Source: Oasisia sp. SBJ-2009
Taxonomy: Eukaryota; Annelida; Polychaeta; Sabellida; Siboglinidae
DNA: 64,000 bases
Assembly (NCBI GenBank): GCA_964017155.1
Contig: OZ024866.1
Location: 18,145,358 to 18,209,357, forward strand
Direction of reading: 5' to 3'
In this document: in pieces, positions 1 to 20,400 of the stretch
How positions within the stretch are numbered: position 1 is the stretch's first letter
Layout of the letters: each line of letters opens with the position of its first letter
Program-made: the position numbers and the translations under genes
The notes under the pieces: model-generated
The model's input: only the letters and a program-made list of their open reading frames with translations
What the model was told of the DNA's origin: nothing
Databases searched by the model: none

Positions 1-1162
1 GAGTTTCAGCTGTTGCAATCGGGGGCTACTGTACTGCATGTGACGATATGTGCAGCTCTTGCACACAACCTCCATCTTGTGAGCGTAGCCTCTCTTCGGC
101 GTCTCGGCAGTGACCAGTGTCAGACTGTTGCGGCGGCACTGAGGACAGAGCAGTGGTGACAACAAGCTGTCTAGCTGCTTCTTGTGAAACTTGATGTAGT
201 AGTCATCATCATCATGTTCCTCATCTGCAGTTGGCAGGTCTGAAATAAAAGTAAAACACCTACATGAGAACGTGCGTGTGTGTGTGTGTGTGTGTGTGTT
301 AAATTATATATATTATATATAATTTTATATACACTTATACATACATTGTATATGTATAATGTAATGTTGTTTTTATAAAAAATTATTTGATATATATATA
401 TATATATATAATTATATATATATATGTATAATATATTATATATAAATGAAATAATTGGTCAGTTTCATAGACATATATCAAAAATTGTAAGCATACTCTG
501 TAACCAATAATTTTAATGAATTATTAAATGTTAAATAAACTGTTTAAATTGCCTAAATATTTGTCATAAATATCTGCTAAAAACAAAATGATGTTAGAAA
601 AGTAAATACACCACTACCACCTTTATTTTAAAATTAATTCAACATTGGGTTATTATCAATGAAACAAATTCAGTCAAAAAAAATTCTGTAATAAATACAT
701 ACCTCCAAATAAATCTAACTTCTTCCGACTGGTAGAAGTACAAACTTCGGCGGCGCCAGCGCCGCTGTCAGTCACAGTGGGCGTCGCCGGCGGGCTGGCG
801 TTGCTACGGCCGCCGTCGCTGTCAGCGTTGCTTTCCCGGTTCGCTGCTGCTTCCGCGGGGCTGTTCCGCGATTGAACTGGGTCATGCAGGCTGTTCCAAC
901 TACCTCCCGCACATTCAGCTCGTTTCCGTTTATAATTGCGTTTCCTTCTACCAAATTTGTATACCGTATGAAACTTTCTTTGATCTGGCGACATGACAGA
1001 TTCAGGTCGTTTATCTTGAAGCCGCATCCTGATTGGCTGGCTTCGTTGCATAAGGTCAATTTTAAATAGCCACGTCACCGCGTTCGCCATATATGGTCGG
1101 CGTGAGGTCGGGCTGCCAAGCAACCGGCTGAAACTGTTTGTGATTAGATAGTTTCGCGGCAC
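1..1162 (-). CDS. Mutator-like transposase-domain protein, 5' part (two exons, runs off left edge)
   Basis: Two exons are supported, 703-1162 and 1-239. The first ends in phase 1 at a GTATGT donor; the second follows a TTTATTTCAG acceptor and restores the frame exactly. Exon 1 encodes a basic N-terminus (RKFHTVYKFGRRKRN) and a low-complexity Ala/Ser/Pro stretch. Exon 2 has an acidic run, then two Cys pairs, CPQC and CKSC, about 25 residues apart, followed by YSSPRL. This Cys-pair layout is what I associate with the Mutator-like transposase domain found in large families in molluscs and cnidarians; that match is from memory. The start is uncertain: Met codons at 1162, 1090 and 994 are in frame, and the conserved-looking part begins near 994. 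The catalytic part would lie left of the window. The upstream 1000-1400 is CpG-richer than the surroundings, like a promoter. The gene sits on the same strand as SMC5, apparently inside an SMC5 intron. Confidence 0.6.
241..702 (-). other. Intron of the Mutator-like gene, AT-rich
   Basis: This is the phase-1 intron between the two exons. It holds a short GT run near 278-298 and TA-rich stretches at 301-440. Nothing else is seen. Confidence 0.55.
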
Positions 1163-1710
1163 TTTCGGCGCCGATAACTAATTTATGTACGGATGTCGCC
1201 GACTTCTGACTTCGGCAGCGTACGGAAGGGATCATTTCCAACACGAGGATACCAAACATGGCCGCGTTGCAAGGAGCAATGTTTACGTTTGAGCGCGCTG
1301 AAAGTTGGCCCGTTTTCGTCGATTTTAAAGGCCAGCCGCCATAACGACGTTAGCAGCTAGTTGGGTAACGACATAGTTAATCGTTTTAGTGGCACTTTTA
1401 GGACGAATTCAGTGAAATAAAGTTAGCAACACGTGCGCAAGACATCGTTCGTTCTGAAAATCAAGTTTATTAAAAATCGACCATTTTGTCATTTTCCGGC
1501 AATTCCCGACCCGCGGCATACGTTAAAGATAATTAAACAAACATCAAAATAAATACAACTAACATGCAAAACCACTTCTTTTAACTATCACCACCTTCAC
1601 AGCATCATGTGCAAAATTAAATGTATGTAGCATGTGTGTAGCTGCACTGCAAACAAATACGTACAGTGAGAAACAACAAAACTTTGTCTCTCTCACCAAA
1701 CTCTCCCCAC
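1163..1710. other. Spacer upstream of the Mutator-like gene, inside SMC5
   Basis: The segment 1163-1400 is CpG-rich compared with its surroundings and is a plausible promoter for the minus-strand Mutator-like gene. A plus-strand ORF of 23 codons at 1258 has no recognisable features. From 1400 to 1710 the sequence is AT-rich, with no recognisable SMC5 exon. Confidence 0.4.
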
Positions 1711-8139
<6,429 letters not shown>

Positions 8140-8494
8140 TTTCAAGCATTGCTTCGCGCTAAGCCATTTACTTCGAAATCGACGCTAACGCATCAATGCT
8201 TTAAGGACAGGAGTAATGGCTCCATGTTTCCCGACCAATTTTCACGCGACGTTTTCAACAATACTAACGTGGTAATTTGTTTATATATTACAATGGTGAA
8301 AAATAAGTGTTTCGGGAAATAAGGCGTATTGGATATAGCGGCACTGGGTTAATGATAAATGTCGCAATATCACTTCACTAAATATACATCATAATGTATC
8401 ATAAGATGCAAAGGGATCAATCGAGTGTGTCAGAATGGCTCTGCAAAAGTAGTGATTTCGTTCTGTTTATGTGTGAGAATTATAGCTTATCAGC
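8140..8494. promoter_or_regulatory. Divergent SMC5/VPS45 intergenic region, probable bidirectional promoter
   Basis: The two start codons, SMC5 on minus at 8139 and VPS45 on plus at 8495, are 355 bp apart and no other gene intervenes. The segment is shorter than most introns here, so both promoters and both 5' UTRs must fit in it unless either gene has an upstream untranslated exon. I see no convincing TATA box. The half nearer SMC5 is richer in CpG. Confidence 0.7.
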
Positions 8495-11400
8495 ATGAAT
8501 GTAATTTTAGCAGTGAAGAATTACATATCTAGAATGATAGATGAAAGTGGACCAGGGATGAAAATTCTATTGATGGACCGGGAAACGGTAAGATCAGGCT
8601 TCTATAAGACAGTTGTGGCTGTGAGTGTGACAGTGGCCCTGGGCTGTGGCTGTGAGTGTGTGTGACGAGGACAGGCTGCTGTCACTAATGATAATATTGA
8701 TAACAAAAATACACGTTTTGATATTGCCACTGATGTATTGTGCAGTTTGTTCCATTAGACGTTCCGTCTGAATTTGCGGTGACGTTTGTTATCTCCACTA
8801 CCGATTATACGTGGTGTTGGTGTCAGTGCTGTGGCAGTGGCTGCTTATACAGGTGGGCGTGTCAAATAAACCTAATCTGAATTGAATTAAAATCTTAGAG
8901 GGGACAAGTCACATATCCACTTGTTTTTTGTTGTTTGAGGAAAAAACTGACCACATTCCTAGCATGGTATATGATGAATTTAACATACACACAAATAAAT
9001 GTTACAATATTATTTGATGTCCTAACCCAGCAAACAATGACCCATGATTTCACATGTTCTGTAAGTGAATTCACGAGTTCAACTGGCTTAACTCATGTGA
9101 ATTCAACGGATTCTGTGAACAAATTTGGTGTGTCGACATGTGTTTACTGTGAAATCACATGATGACACGTACCAGTGAAACTGTACCAGTTCTGACCCAG
9201 TATGACTCGTGCAAACTCGTTCAAAACTCATGACAACAGGCAGAACACGTATGTGTATTCACGTGAATACACATGAAAACGTGTACTGGTGGAGCGGTAC
9301 CAATTATGAACCAGTATGACATATGCCAACTGGTTCAGAAATGGGGAATCTCAGGAACTTAGTTACATGTACTTTTATTTGTCCACACAAAAAGAATTAT
9401 TATTATTTTAAAGAATTTCAGATGGACCTGAGGACAAAATGCATTAAAGATTGGTTGATTTGATATACTTAGCATTATTTAGCAGTTGTTATGTTGTTGC
9501 TGGTAGTGATACATTTGTTTTATTCTGTTCCAGACAAGTATTGTAAGCATGGTATATGCACAGTCAGAGATTCTCCAGAAAGAAGTATACTTGTTTGAGA
9601 GGGTTGACTCACGGTCACGTGAGACAATGAAACATCTAAAGTGCATCTGCTTTGTTCGTCCGACCCAGGAAAATATTCACCTGTTGTGTCAGGAACTGAA
9701 AGAACCCAAGTATGGTCTCTACTATGTGTGTTAGTATTTTCATCTGATCACTCACGGCCTGAATGTTAATAGCACATGTATGTCATTTTATAATCGATCT
9801 TAATGTTTAAATATTATTGACAATGTTTAGGTGTACGTGCGTCAAGTGTTTACTGCAATTTGTATTTGCAACTTGTTATAATATCACACTTACATTAATT
9901 TACTCCCATTCATACTGTGGCAACTTGTTATAACGTTTACTGATTATGACAACTGAAACAGCATCATTATTATACTTGTCGATATTATTTATCAAGAAAT
10001 TTCCTGTTTGATTGATTGTTATATTTTTAAAGAAATATTTTTATCACATTGATTTGTGATCCTTTGAACTGATTGGCTTGTGTTATTAACCCATTTTATC
10101 CGGAATACGATTCTAGTCGTAGTTACCCTTTTTATCCGGAATACGATTCTGGCCGTAGTTTGCACTTGGCACGGCTTCCCCGCACTCTGACGTTTTGGAA
10201 TCCCATTGGCTGGTTAACACCGAATGACGTCAGTATATCGGGATCACTAGGAAACCCATATTTTTCAACCAATCAGTGCCGTTCTTTGGGTATTTGCCGT
10301 CCAAAGTCGGCACCCCCAAGCCAAAGTGAAATCAAAGATGGCGTCGAGTCGCAAAGATCGTTAAATGTTGACGTATTTCGAAGGATAACTCCATTAATTT
10401 ACTTCATACTGTTGATGACAAGAAGGCAGACACGTGGATAGCCGATATAAGATGGACGGTTATGGTATTTGATGCGATATTTGTCCGTGAAGACATACTT
10501 TGAAGCCATCGAAGTGGGGTCGACCGACAACGGCATTCATTTTCGCTCACCGCGCACCACGGCCACGCCGGTTTTTTTGGCGCCAAACAAAGTTAAGATT
10601 ATTTCCAACGATGGTAACTACTTCATCAATAAAGTGACGTTGAAATGTTGACCAACGTTGTTACTTTAGAGTACTTATTTATTAGTTATAAGAAATAAGC
10701 CACAAAATTATACATCGTTGACAGAAAATATTTCACAAATTTGCATAATTCCGCTCAGCGGCGCCACACGTTGGCGATTCAATCGACTGACATGGGGGTT
10801 ATTACAAACAATTTTACATTATGAGATTATTATCCAAGATATGTGGACAAGTTGTATACGTTTGTTTTCAGCAGAGAGTAATGCATAAAATAAAGTCAAC
10901 TTGCTCATTGACATGTTGTCTCCTTCTTGGCGAAAATGTCAGGTGAAAAGTAATGTGACAAAGCTCAACATAGGTTTGAATTTATTGGGCATGTTTTGTC
11001 ATATGCCACATAAAATATATATGATAAAACTATGAGTTTGTCAATGCGACTTGATAGTTTATTTTATCTACTTTCTAAAGGTATATCACATTTAAAAATT
11101 GATTGAGAAATAATAAAGTTATGTCCATTTTAAATGAAGGCCTGTCATTTTTTAATGCTGACAGATTGATTTGAGGAAATGATCAGGAACTGGCTGCAAC
11201 TCGTCTGCACTAGCTTCAGGATAAAATGGGTTAAAGTCAATATACATGTTTTACACGTCTTACACTCTCTCCTGGTAGTTTATCAATATCAAATGTCACA
11301 ATAATATTCACTGTATTAATTTTACAATATTGATATAAAAATACAAAATTGTTGCCCAAATGTTGTTGTTGGTACTGGATTCTAACCGGGCCTCTGTATT

Positions 11401-14400
11401 TTGCGGAACGTTCTGCCGGAACTGCAGGAACTCTATGTTTCTGGCTTAAAACACATCTATACGCTCCGTATGAAATTGATACTTTATGTATAGTTTAATA
11501 TTGCTATAATGTAACTCCTCTGTAAGTATGAAGACATAATATATTGAATAAGGTATATTTATGAGCGCCAGAATGTCGGATGGTCGTCGAGTATGTTCAA
11601 TGCCTGGAACAGCCATAACAAAGTCGCCGTCTTGCTCAGTATTGACGACCCTCGACGTTCCGGCGCTCATGAATATACCTTATTCAATATAGTATGTCTT
11701 CATACTTGCAGAGGAGTTACATTATAGCAATATTAAACTATACATAAAGTATCAATTTCATACGAAGCGTATAGATGTGTTTTAAGCCAGAAACATAGAG
11801 TTCCGGCAGTTCCGGCGGAACGTTCCGCAAAATACAGAGGCCCATTCTAACCCAGGAATTGTTGACTGTTTTGTTGGTAGATTTCAGCAATGTAATCAGC
11901 AAGCAAGATCTGAAATTTCTCGCTGAAGCAGATGAGCAGGAGGTGGTCAGAGAAATACAGGTGTGTGTAGTGCTGCCTGTGATATAACCCCGGTACTTAC
12001 TTACTTTTCCTCTTTGTCCCCAGTGGGACATAAGGCCACAACAATCTTTCGCCACAAGGTTCTGTCCTTGGCTGAGGCCTGAGCTTCTCCCCACGACAGC
12101 CCCATCTCTCTCAGCTCGGCCATCACTGTTTGTCGCCACGTCATCTTTGGCCGTCCTCGCTTCCTTTTTCTAGGTGGTGTCCATCTCAGTGCCACTTTGG
12201 GGATGCTATCTCCAGGCATTCGCAGGACGTGTCCTAGCCATCTCAGCCATCGGCGTTTGATTTCCAGAACAGCACTGTTGCAGTCCGTCTTCTTGTAGAG
12301 GTCCACGTTGGAAATCTTGTTTGGCCAGAATATTCAGCAGATCTTTCTCAGACATCCATTGTGGAACGCATCGATCTTTGCCATGTCCCCTTTAACCACT
12401 CGCCAGCACTCTGAGCCATACAGTAGGATGGACTGTGATATGCTACATGTTAATGTTTATTGTAACTTGCATCATCCATTTCTTTCATTTACTGGTAAGT
12501 GGTAACCATTGGGAATTGTAACTTGTAAGTAAATGCGCTAGTCACACAGTTTCATTTTTATGAAAGACCAGTGTGGTGCCTATGAGTGAGGTCACCCAAA
12601 ACAAATTGTACTGTACAGTACACATTGACTGCCTGGTATATTTTGTACATTAATGTATGTGGCTTTCTCGTAAGTTCCAGATATGTTTTATCCGTCTTTT
12701 TCAAATGCATTTTTAGATAAGTTTAGATAAATTTACTACATTATATGTGGCCTGCCCATCAACTCAAAGTGCATTTTTACATTATATGTGGACTTCTCAT
12801 CAAGTTGATATATATTTACTACATTATATGTGTCCTGCCCATCAATTCCAAATGCACTTTCTACATTATGTGTGGCGGCCTGCCCATCAATTCAAAATAC
12901 ATTTCTAAATTGTATGTGGCCTGGCCATCAATTACAAATAATTTTGTTTCTAAGCTATGTGTCCATCAATTACAAATATGTTTCTAAATTATATGTTGCC
13001 TGGCCATCAAGTGTAGATAAAGTTTATGTGGCCTGTGGATTCTCTACACATTTACTACATTTGGTTCTTGTGTCTACAGGAGTTCTATGGAGACTACATT
13101 GCCATTAGTCCACATATTTTCTCCATGAACATCGTAGGATGCTGCCAGGTTGGTGCTCTCAGATATTTCTGTCTATAAGAAAGTAGGCTGATTTCATTTT
13201 AATCTAACATACATCTAGCATACTGTAATAATGAGAAATATTTTACTGATTTAATAGTTTACAATTTTTCGGTGACTATTCAACTGCTGTCACTAATTTT
13301 CATCAGATGACTAAGTAAGTATCGGGGGGAAAAGAGATGCATAAGTCGGCTTTCACAGATTGCTAACTCAACAGAATCACATACACCTGTAGTAGACTGG
13401 GAGTGAGCCAAGTGTAGACATTGAGTCAGACTGGAGGACCACAGGCAGCAAAGAGGTTGTCTGGATAAGAAAAATAAAAGACACTTGAATTGAGATGAGG
13501 GTTAATAGACTTACAAGACACATGGTTGGGCAGTCTGTGCAGAATTATATCATGTAACTGTTGCTAGCCATAACTATGATGGAGGCTGTTGATAGCAGTC
13601 AAAATATCAAAAAAGGTGAATTAATAAAAATTAAAATGTCATGTATTTTAACCTTTTCACTCATGCAGTTATGTGTGTTTATTAATTTGTTTAATATTGA
13701 TGCACATTTTTTCAACACATGTTGGGCTGTTATTTGAGTAACGTATGGGTTTCATGTAAACACTGAGTTGATTTACACATTTTCAAAACAAGTATGTTGA
13801 TAATCTCCACCTGTCTGACTTGTAGTTCAAGTGAACTAAATATTTTCTTTGTTTCTAATATATTACCATTGTGCATAAAGCGTTTTGGTTATTCCTCCAA
13901 AATTATTATTTTAGTTGTATATAAATACAATGTTGAATGTGTAAATGATTTTCATCAGTTACATAGCATCAACTACATGGATCAAATGTGTCCCAGAATT
14001 CCATGCTGACAGATGTGCATAGTTTACTGCATAGCAGTGCATACCAATGGACCATGTTGATTGACAGGGCAAGAGCTGGCAGACCCAAGCACTCAAGAGG
14101 ACCGTGTACGGTCTCACCTCCCTCCTTCTCTCCCTCAAGAAATGTCCCATGATTCGCTACCAGAATTCCTCCGAGATGGCCAAGCGACTCGCGGACAATG
14201 TCCGGGTAAGTTGACTGAGAAACATCCTGCCTCAAGGACATTGATTCATGCTGTCATTTGAAGCTGTTTCGAGGAATCCATTCCTAGTTCACTCAACTGT
14301 GTATATTTATGAATTATTACTTATAGTGTTTAACATGTATTTGTGTGTGAGTGAGAGAATGCGTGCCTGCATATTATTGTAGTGAATAGGAGTACATATG

Positions 14401-17400
14401 CAGGGGATGAAATATTTTGATAGAGATAGAACACAACACAAAATAGACACACTGTCAAACTGTACTACATTATGAAGTGACACATAAATGAAGTTGACTG
14501 TTTACACGTTTTTTTTTACACTAAATTAATTATATTGTAGTATAATTAACTTACTTTGGAGCTTAATGTCGAAGATGAGTACAACGTTTCGGTCCGTCAG
14601 CTTGTTTACGTACTGGTGTCACGTATGTTGCCTCAGATTTTGACATTAAGCTCCAAAGTAAGTTATTTATACTATAATAAACCATTCTTGGAGCCACAAA
14701 CAATATATTCACTATAAGTTAATTATGTGTTAAAGTTTGTTTGTCTTCTTAATCTTTATGCATGTCTAATTTTGTAAAGTCAGTTTAGTATTGGGTTTAA
14801 CTTATTTTTATCTATTTATTTAAGCTATTTATTTAACTTAATCATTTAAGTTATATTTAAATATGTATTTTTTTAATTTGTATTGTTAGCACTTATGAGC
14901 AGGTTTTAACCGGGATACATAGGCCTTTAAAAATGTTTACGATCATGTTTCTGTGCAGCAAGTGATATCGCGGGAGGCGGCGTTGTTTGACTTCCGCAAG
15001 ACAGACGTCCCGCCGGTGCTACTGATCCTGGACAGGAGGGACGACCCCGTCACCCCACTACTCAACCAGGTAGGGTTGGGGCGTGTTCTGAAACGTTGAA
15101 CCCTCAAGGGAGAGAACTAAATATCAAATCATCTCGCTGCCGTTTCATGGCATGGGCAGTTGTGTCACTCCATTGTTACTCCAGTTCACTGAATTGTAAA
15201 AACATGAAATCATCGGCCGTCATGTGACCAAACGACAAATAAGAATCTAGAAAGTATCTGCTCTGCCTGAAAATGTGTATTCATGTGTAGTTTCATTCCT
15301 ATGGAAAAGTAATGTGTACAGCATTTTATACATAAATAATACAATTTCTGAAACTGTTTGTTTGTATTACATACTACAGTTACTCTATGCGTGTATTGTA
15401 TGTAACCCTCTTTACAGTGTATTATTACTTTTCAGTTTCTAGTCAAAGTGACATGTATTATGCGTAATTTAATGCACAATTAATTAATTTATCTGTTTAT
15501 TATTTTATTAACTTATTATTTAGCCTGCATTGATGTTGCACACTGCTGGGCAGTGGACTTTAATATTCAGTTAATTGTGTTTATCTTTTTGTCATATTTA
15601 TTTTATTAACTTATATGTATTACTTCAGCCCATAATGACATCACACACAGCAGGATAGTGAAATATCACTCTTACCAGTATATTCTTGAAGTCATAGGTC
15701 ACCAGAAATGCAATGGTCACAGGTGGCTTTTAAATGTAACTGGCCATTTTTCTACATTCTAGTGGACGTACCAGGGGATGGTGCATGAACTGCTTGGAAT
15801 CAACAACAACCGAATCAACTTGTCAAAGGTTCCTGGGATTCCCAAAGACCTCGAAGAAGTTGTGCTTTCTATTGAGCATGATGAGTTCTATGCCAAGGTT
15901 CGTGTTTCAATATAGGACAATTGTAATATTACCACTACAAGTATCCAGACACTGTCAGGTTGGAGTGCTTGCACCATGCATTTGTGAAGGCTCAGATGGT
16001 CAGTTTCTTATTAAAAAAAAAGGTATGCCGGTAATGTACCAAATGTGAAAAAATTCCTGCCGCCGCACATATTGCTATGATGATAAGCACATCATTTATC
16101 AAACTGTTATTAATCTTTTAATGTTTCATATGTATCAACAAAAGGTTATAACTGTTAATAACTCATTCTAATTGTAACACCCCGTGGATGGGGTGGTCAA
16201 GTGGGTAGGGTTAACCACAGACTATTAATTGAGTCCAAACCCTTACATAGACTTGATTAAGCTCAAATCCGTAAGCAGGCTGCCATTTTGAAACTTGGGC
16301 TGTTTTGGGCAGTATTTTATATAACACTGCCCAGTCTTTGTCTTCTGGAAGAAACACGAAGGCACTAGATACCACTGGTCCTGTCTGTGTGGTTCCCCGC
16401 CATGGGAAGTAAGCAGATTCACAGGACATTGGTCTGCAGGGGACGAAATAACTCCAAATTTTCTGGTAGTCAGCAGGACTACAAAAGTTAGTCCTCATAT
16501 ATATCTCGTAGTCATATATGGCCCAGATATAAGCAACATATCACGCACACAAAAATTGAAAAATATTCCAACATTTTGTGGTGATCCATTGGACTACTGC
16601 TGTTATCATCTGTGGTAGATGGACTGAATTTCTGGTAGTCCTCGAACTACCAGACTACCACTATTTCGACTCCTGGTCTGTATATGTTATAACCCAGCCT
16701 GTGTTAATGTGTATTTTCTCACAGTGTACATGCTCTGTGACCGAAACCATCTACAAAACTATGCCAGGTGTCATCAGTCACTCTGGTGTATGCGTGTGTG
16801 TGCGTGCGTGTGAGAGACAGTCTACAGACACTGGTGGATGTGTATAAATAGACTTCATGCAATAATTGTAATGTCACTGAATGCTTCCACGAGAAGTGAT
16901 AATGTTGTCTGCCAGTGCCTCACCTCGCCTTCTTCCTCTCACCTCACAGAACATCTACCTCAACTTTGGTGAGATTGGCAGCAACATCAAAGACCTAATG
17001 GAAGAATTCCAGAAGAAATCGAAGAGTCAGTCGAAGATTGAATCTATTGCAGATATGAAGGTCAGTCTCTGGAAAGGTTACGATTATACACTTACTGATA
17101 CCCCACCATCGTAGCAAAATTAAATGTTTTTTTCTTGACATTTTGCATAAATCTCTCTATATATATATAAATAATATAATATATATATATATATATTCAA
17201 AATATAGTTAATATGATTAGCCTGTAACAGTGTAACATTCTTGTTCCAATGGAGTGTTGTAACATTGACCCACATTAAGGAGCAGAGCAACTTTAATAAT
17301 GTAAATTAATGTAAGCAAACTCGAACGACGATTCTTTACGTACAACAGCGTTTATTTGTAGGTATAAAGCTCCCAGAGGGCAGCACGCTCTGTAAGAGAT

Positions 17401-20400
17401 CATTACATACATTACAATTCCAAGTACATACATATCAAAATATTCATACACTATATATCACTATACATGTTGTAACCGTACTAATAATACAGAACAACCT
17501 GACTTATAGAGGTGATAAAGCACTGGCTATAAAACACTGATAACAATAAGGAAACACTTGTTGGTTATAATTACCAAACAATCAACATATACACACCCTC
17601 CAATTATTCTGCCCTGCGCCACTTGGCGGACCCGGTGCCAATTGCTGGCCGACCCGCTTCTCAGTAATTGAACAACCAATGTTGTGTGTTAAGGTGGTAA
17701 TGTAATAGATGAGTCTAGAATTGCAGAGTTACATGGTTGAAGCAATGCAAAGTACACAACTTAATAATAGTTACATGATTGTATTGCATTAGATGAGTGC
17801 AGCTTCAGCACTGAGCTGCCACGCCCTATAGGCTGTACATTCATTTATCATGCTCATCTTACCAACGTATAAAGTCTAACAAATATAGCTGAATGATTTA
17901 TACAAATATAATAACATGCAATGCCATGTGATACAAGAAACCTAATACCTACATAAAACGAGTATATAAATGCAACAAAACAATCGTACCAGGCCGCTGG
18001 TGATAACTGATTACTGGGTCCCGATAGTAGGTGTTAACCGGTCACAGACCCAGAGCCTACTGCGCCTAACAAGTTGTCCAGCTTGACCAGCTGGGCATGA
18101 CATTTTACACCAGTGCCCTCTGGTGACTAAAAGTATCCACCAGGGTTGCTTTTGTAGAATAAATGATGTGTTGAAATGGCAGCAGTGACAGGGATGTGAA
18201 AATTTAAATAATTGTTAATGCTATATAGCTTTTATTCCCATTTTATTATAACTTTGTTATCCACTTTGTCAAATACATCTAAAAAAAGTTGAGTAATATA
18301 CAAAAACAGTGAAGTTGTAAGTAAGTTATCACCAAGTTTGTCAAATACAACTGGAAAAAATTGAGTAATTATACAAAAAAGAGAAATTGTAGTTGTAAGT
18401 TATCACCATGTTTGTCAAATACAACTGGAAGATGTTGAGTAATATAAAAAAGAAAGAAATTGTAGTTGTAAGTTATCACCATGTTTGTTAAAGGACAAAC
18501 AAAGTTAACTTTTACGTGGCATACACCTAATAGAGTTAATATAAAGTAACAATTTCCACATATACTCAATTTTATAACGCCAGCGGTTTACCAGAAAAAT
18601 ATTTTTTAACACCCAGCCATCCAAATTCTATGCGCTACCCCATCTTAGACGAAGAATGATGTCACGACGGTGATCGAGGCGCTCTCCACGTAGATTCCCT
18701 GCATAGGGTTTGGCTGTTGTCATGAAATGGCTGCAACTCAGCAACTCGCGTAACATGCTGATGACGGTAAATATAAAGTTGTCTATTATTGTTATCGCTG
18801 AAATCATCCCATCAACTGATGATACATGTCTACATCAAAGCATTTCTCCTCAAAATGGACCGAGCAAAGTGCCAAACAGTACGCCCGCAAATCACCAACG
18901 TGAATCCATTGCTTCAATACTACCGATTGTTTCAACTATTATTGCAACCGTATGCCGAACACGAAGGCATAATTACTAAAGTTTACCATAGATTTAACCA
19001 CAGATTTAGATATATGTCTATAAGCAGCTGCTAGATGTCACGCCAACTGAACGAACTGTCGAAGACTCGAAGTTGTTGACCCTTAACGACGTCGCCGGAA
19101 GCTGACCGAGATATAGAATGCCGCGCACTGAATGGCCAAGCCAAATTAACCCTTCACCTATGGCGGCGTCTAGACCATCGTGGATTTCGTTAGAATTTTA
19201 GACTTTAAAGTCACATTCTGAGTAAACCGCTGACGTTAAAAAATTGAGTATATGTGGAAATTGTTACTTTGTATAAACTCTATTAGGTGTATGACACGAT
19301 GCCGTAGCCTTTTTTTGTCCTTTAAATACAACTGGAAGATGTTGAGTAATATACAAAAAAGAGAAATTGTAGTTGTAAATTATCACCATGTTTGTGACAG
19401 TTTGTCAAATACAACTGCAAAGTTATCACCATGCAGCATTATTCCTTTCCCTCTCTGCTTTTAGGCGTTCATTGAAACGTATCCAACATTCAAGAAGATG
19501 TCGGGGACTGTCTCCAAACACATCGCTGTTGTCGGTGAATTGTCACGCTTGGTCGGCAGTCGCGGTCTGATGAGCGTGTCTGAATGCGAGCAGGAACTCG
19601 TATGTCAGAGCGACCACTCACAGTCGCTGCAGGTGAGATAATGGATGCTCCCTCATGACTTGGCTGTTAATTCTGAATGTCTCATTACAACGTACCATAG
19701 TTGTATACCAGATGATTGTTAAATTGCATTATACATTTGCCACTGCCAACACAGTATGAGATTTTCCTGCCATGTGTGTTATGTAAGCAAGATGTGATAA
19801 TTATTGCAGGGATTCTGTAACTATGGACACGGTATGTGGACTGGGAAATACCTTTCTAGTGATGTTGTTTCTGGGGTTTTCTGATCTGTTTCCTGTAGAG
19901 GCATGATTCAAATTTTAATGAAAAAATCCAGCCTCTATATATGGATTCACTGCTGTTGTTTTTCAACGTCCATTGTTTTGTTATGTGACCACAGCATGAA
20001 GTGTTCCTGCTATGGTCATTACGTAGACAAGATGCGATAATTATTGCTCTCTGATATTGCATTTTATTGTGTGCAATTTTTGTACATGTGAAATCACTGC
20101 ATAATGCGCCATGTGCTAAGAAAAAGTATGTGAAACAGTTTTATATGAAAATGTCTAGAATAATGGAATATTTGAACATAAATTGTACTTCAGGCAGAGT
20201 AAATTATATTAAAAATTAAATTATATTGAAATTCTCTATTAGGGTCACCCTTGGGACAAGGCCGAAGTGACCCGAATGATGAGTGGACAACAAATGGCTA
20301 ATAGCAGGACTAATAAAATACATGTTGCTGTTATAGAATTTTTTTGGGACTGGCCCCAATTGCAAGGTGGCTGTAGCACTCAGGTGGCCATAAAATGAGA

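Noticed and set aside
9534..9725. VPS45 exon 2 ending at the first GT (9726)
   Set aside because: That phase leads to a stop in exon 3; only the donor at 9730 restores YVYFSNVIS.
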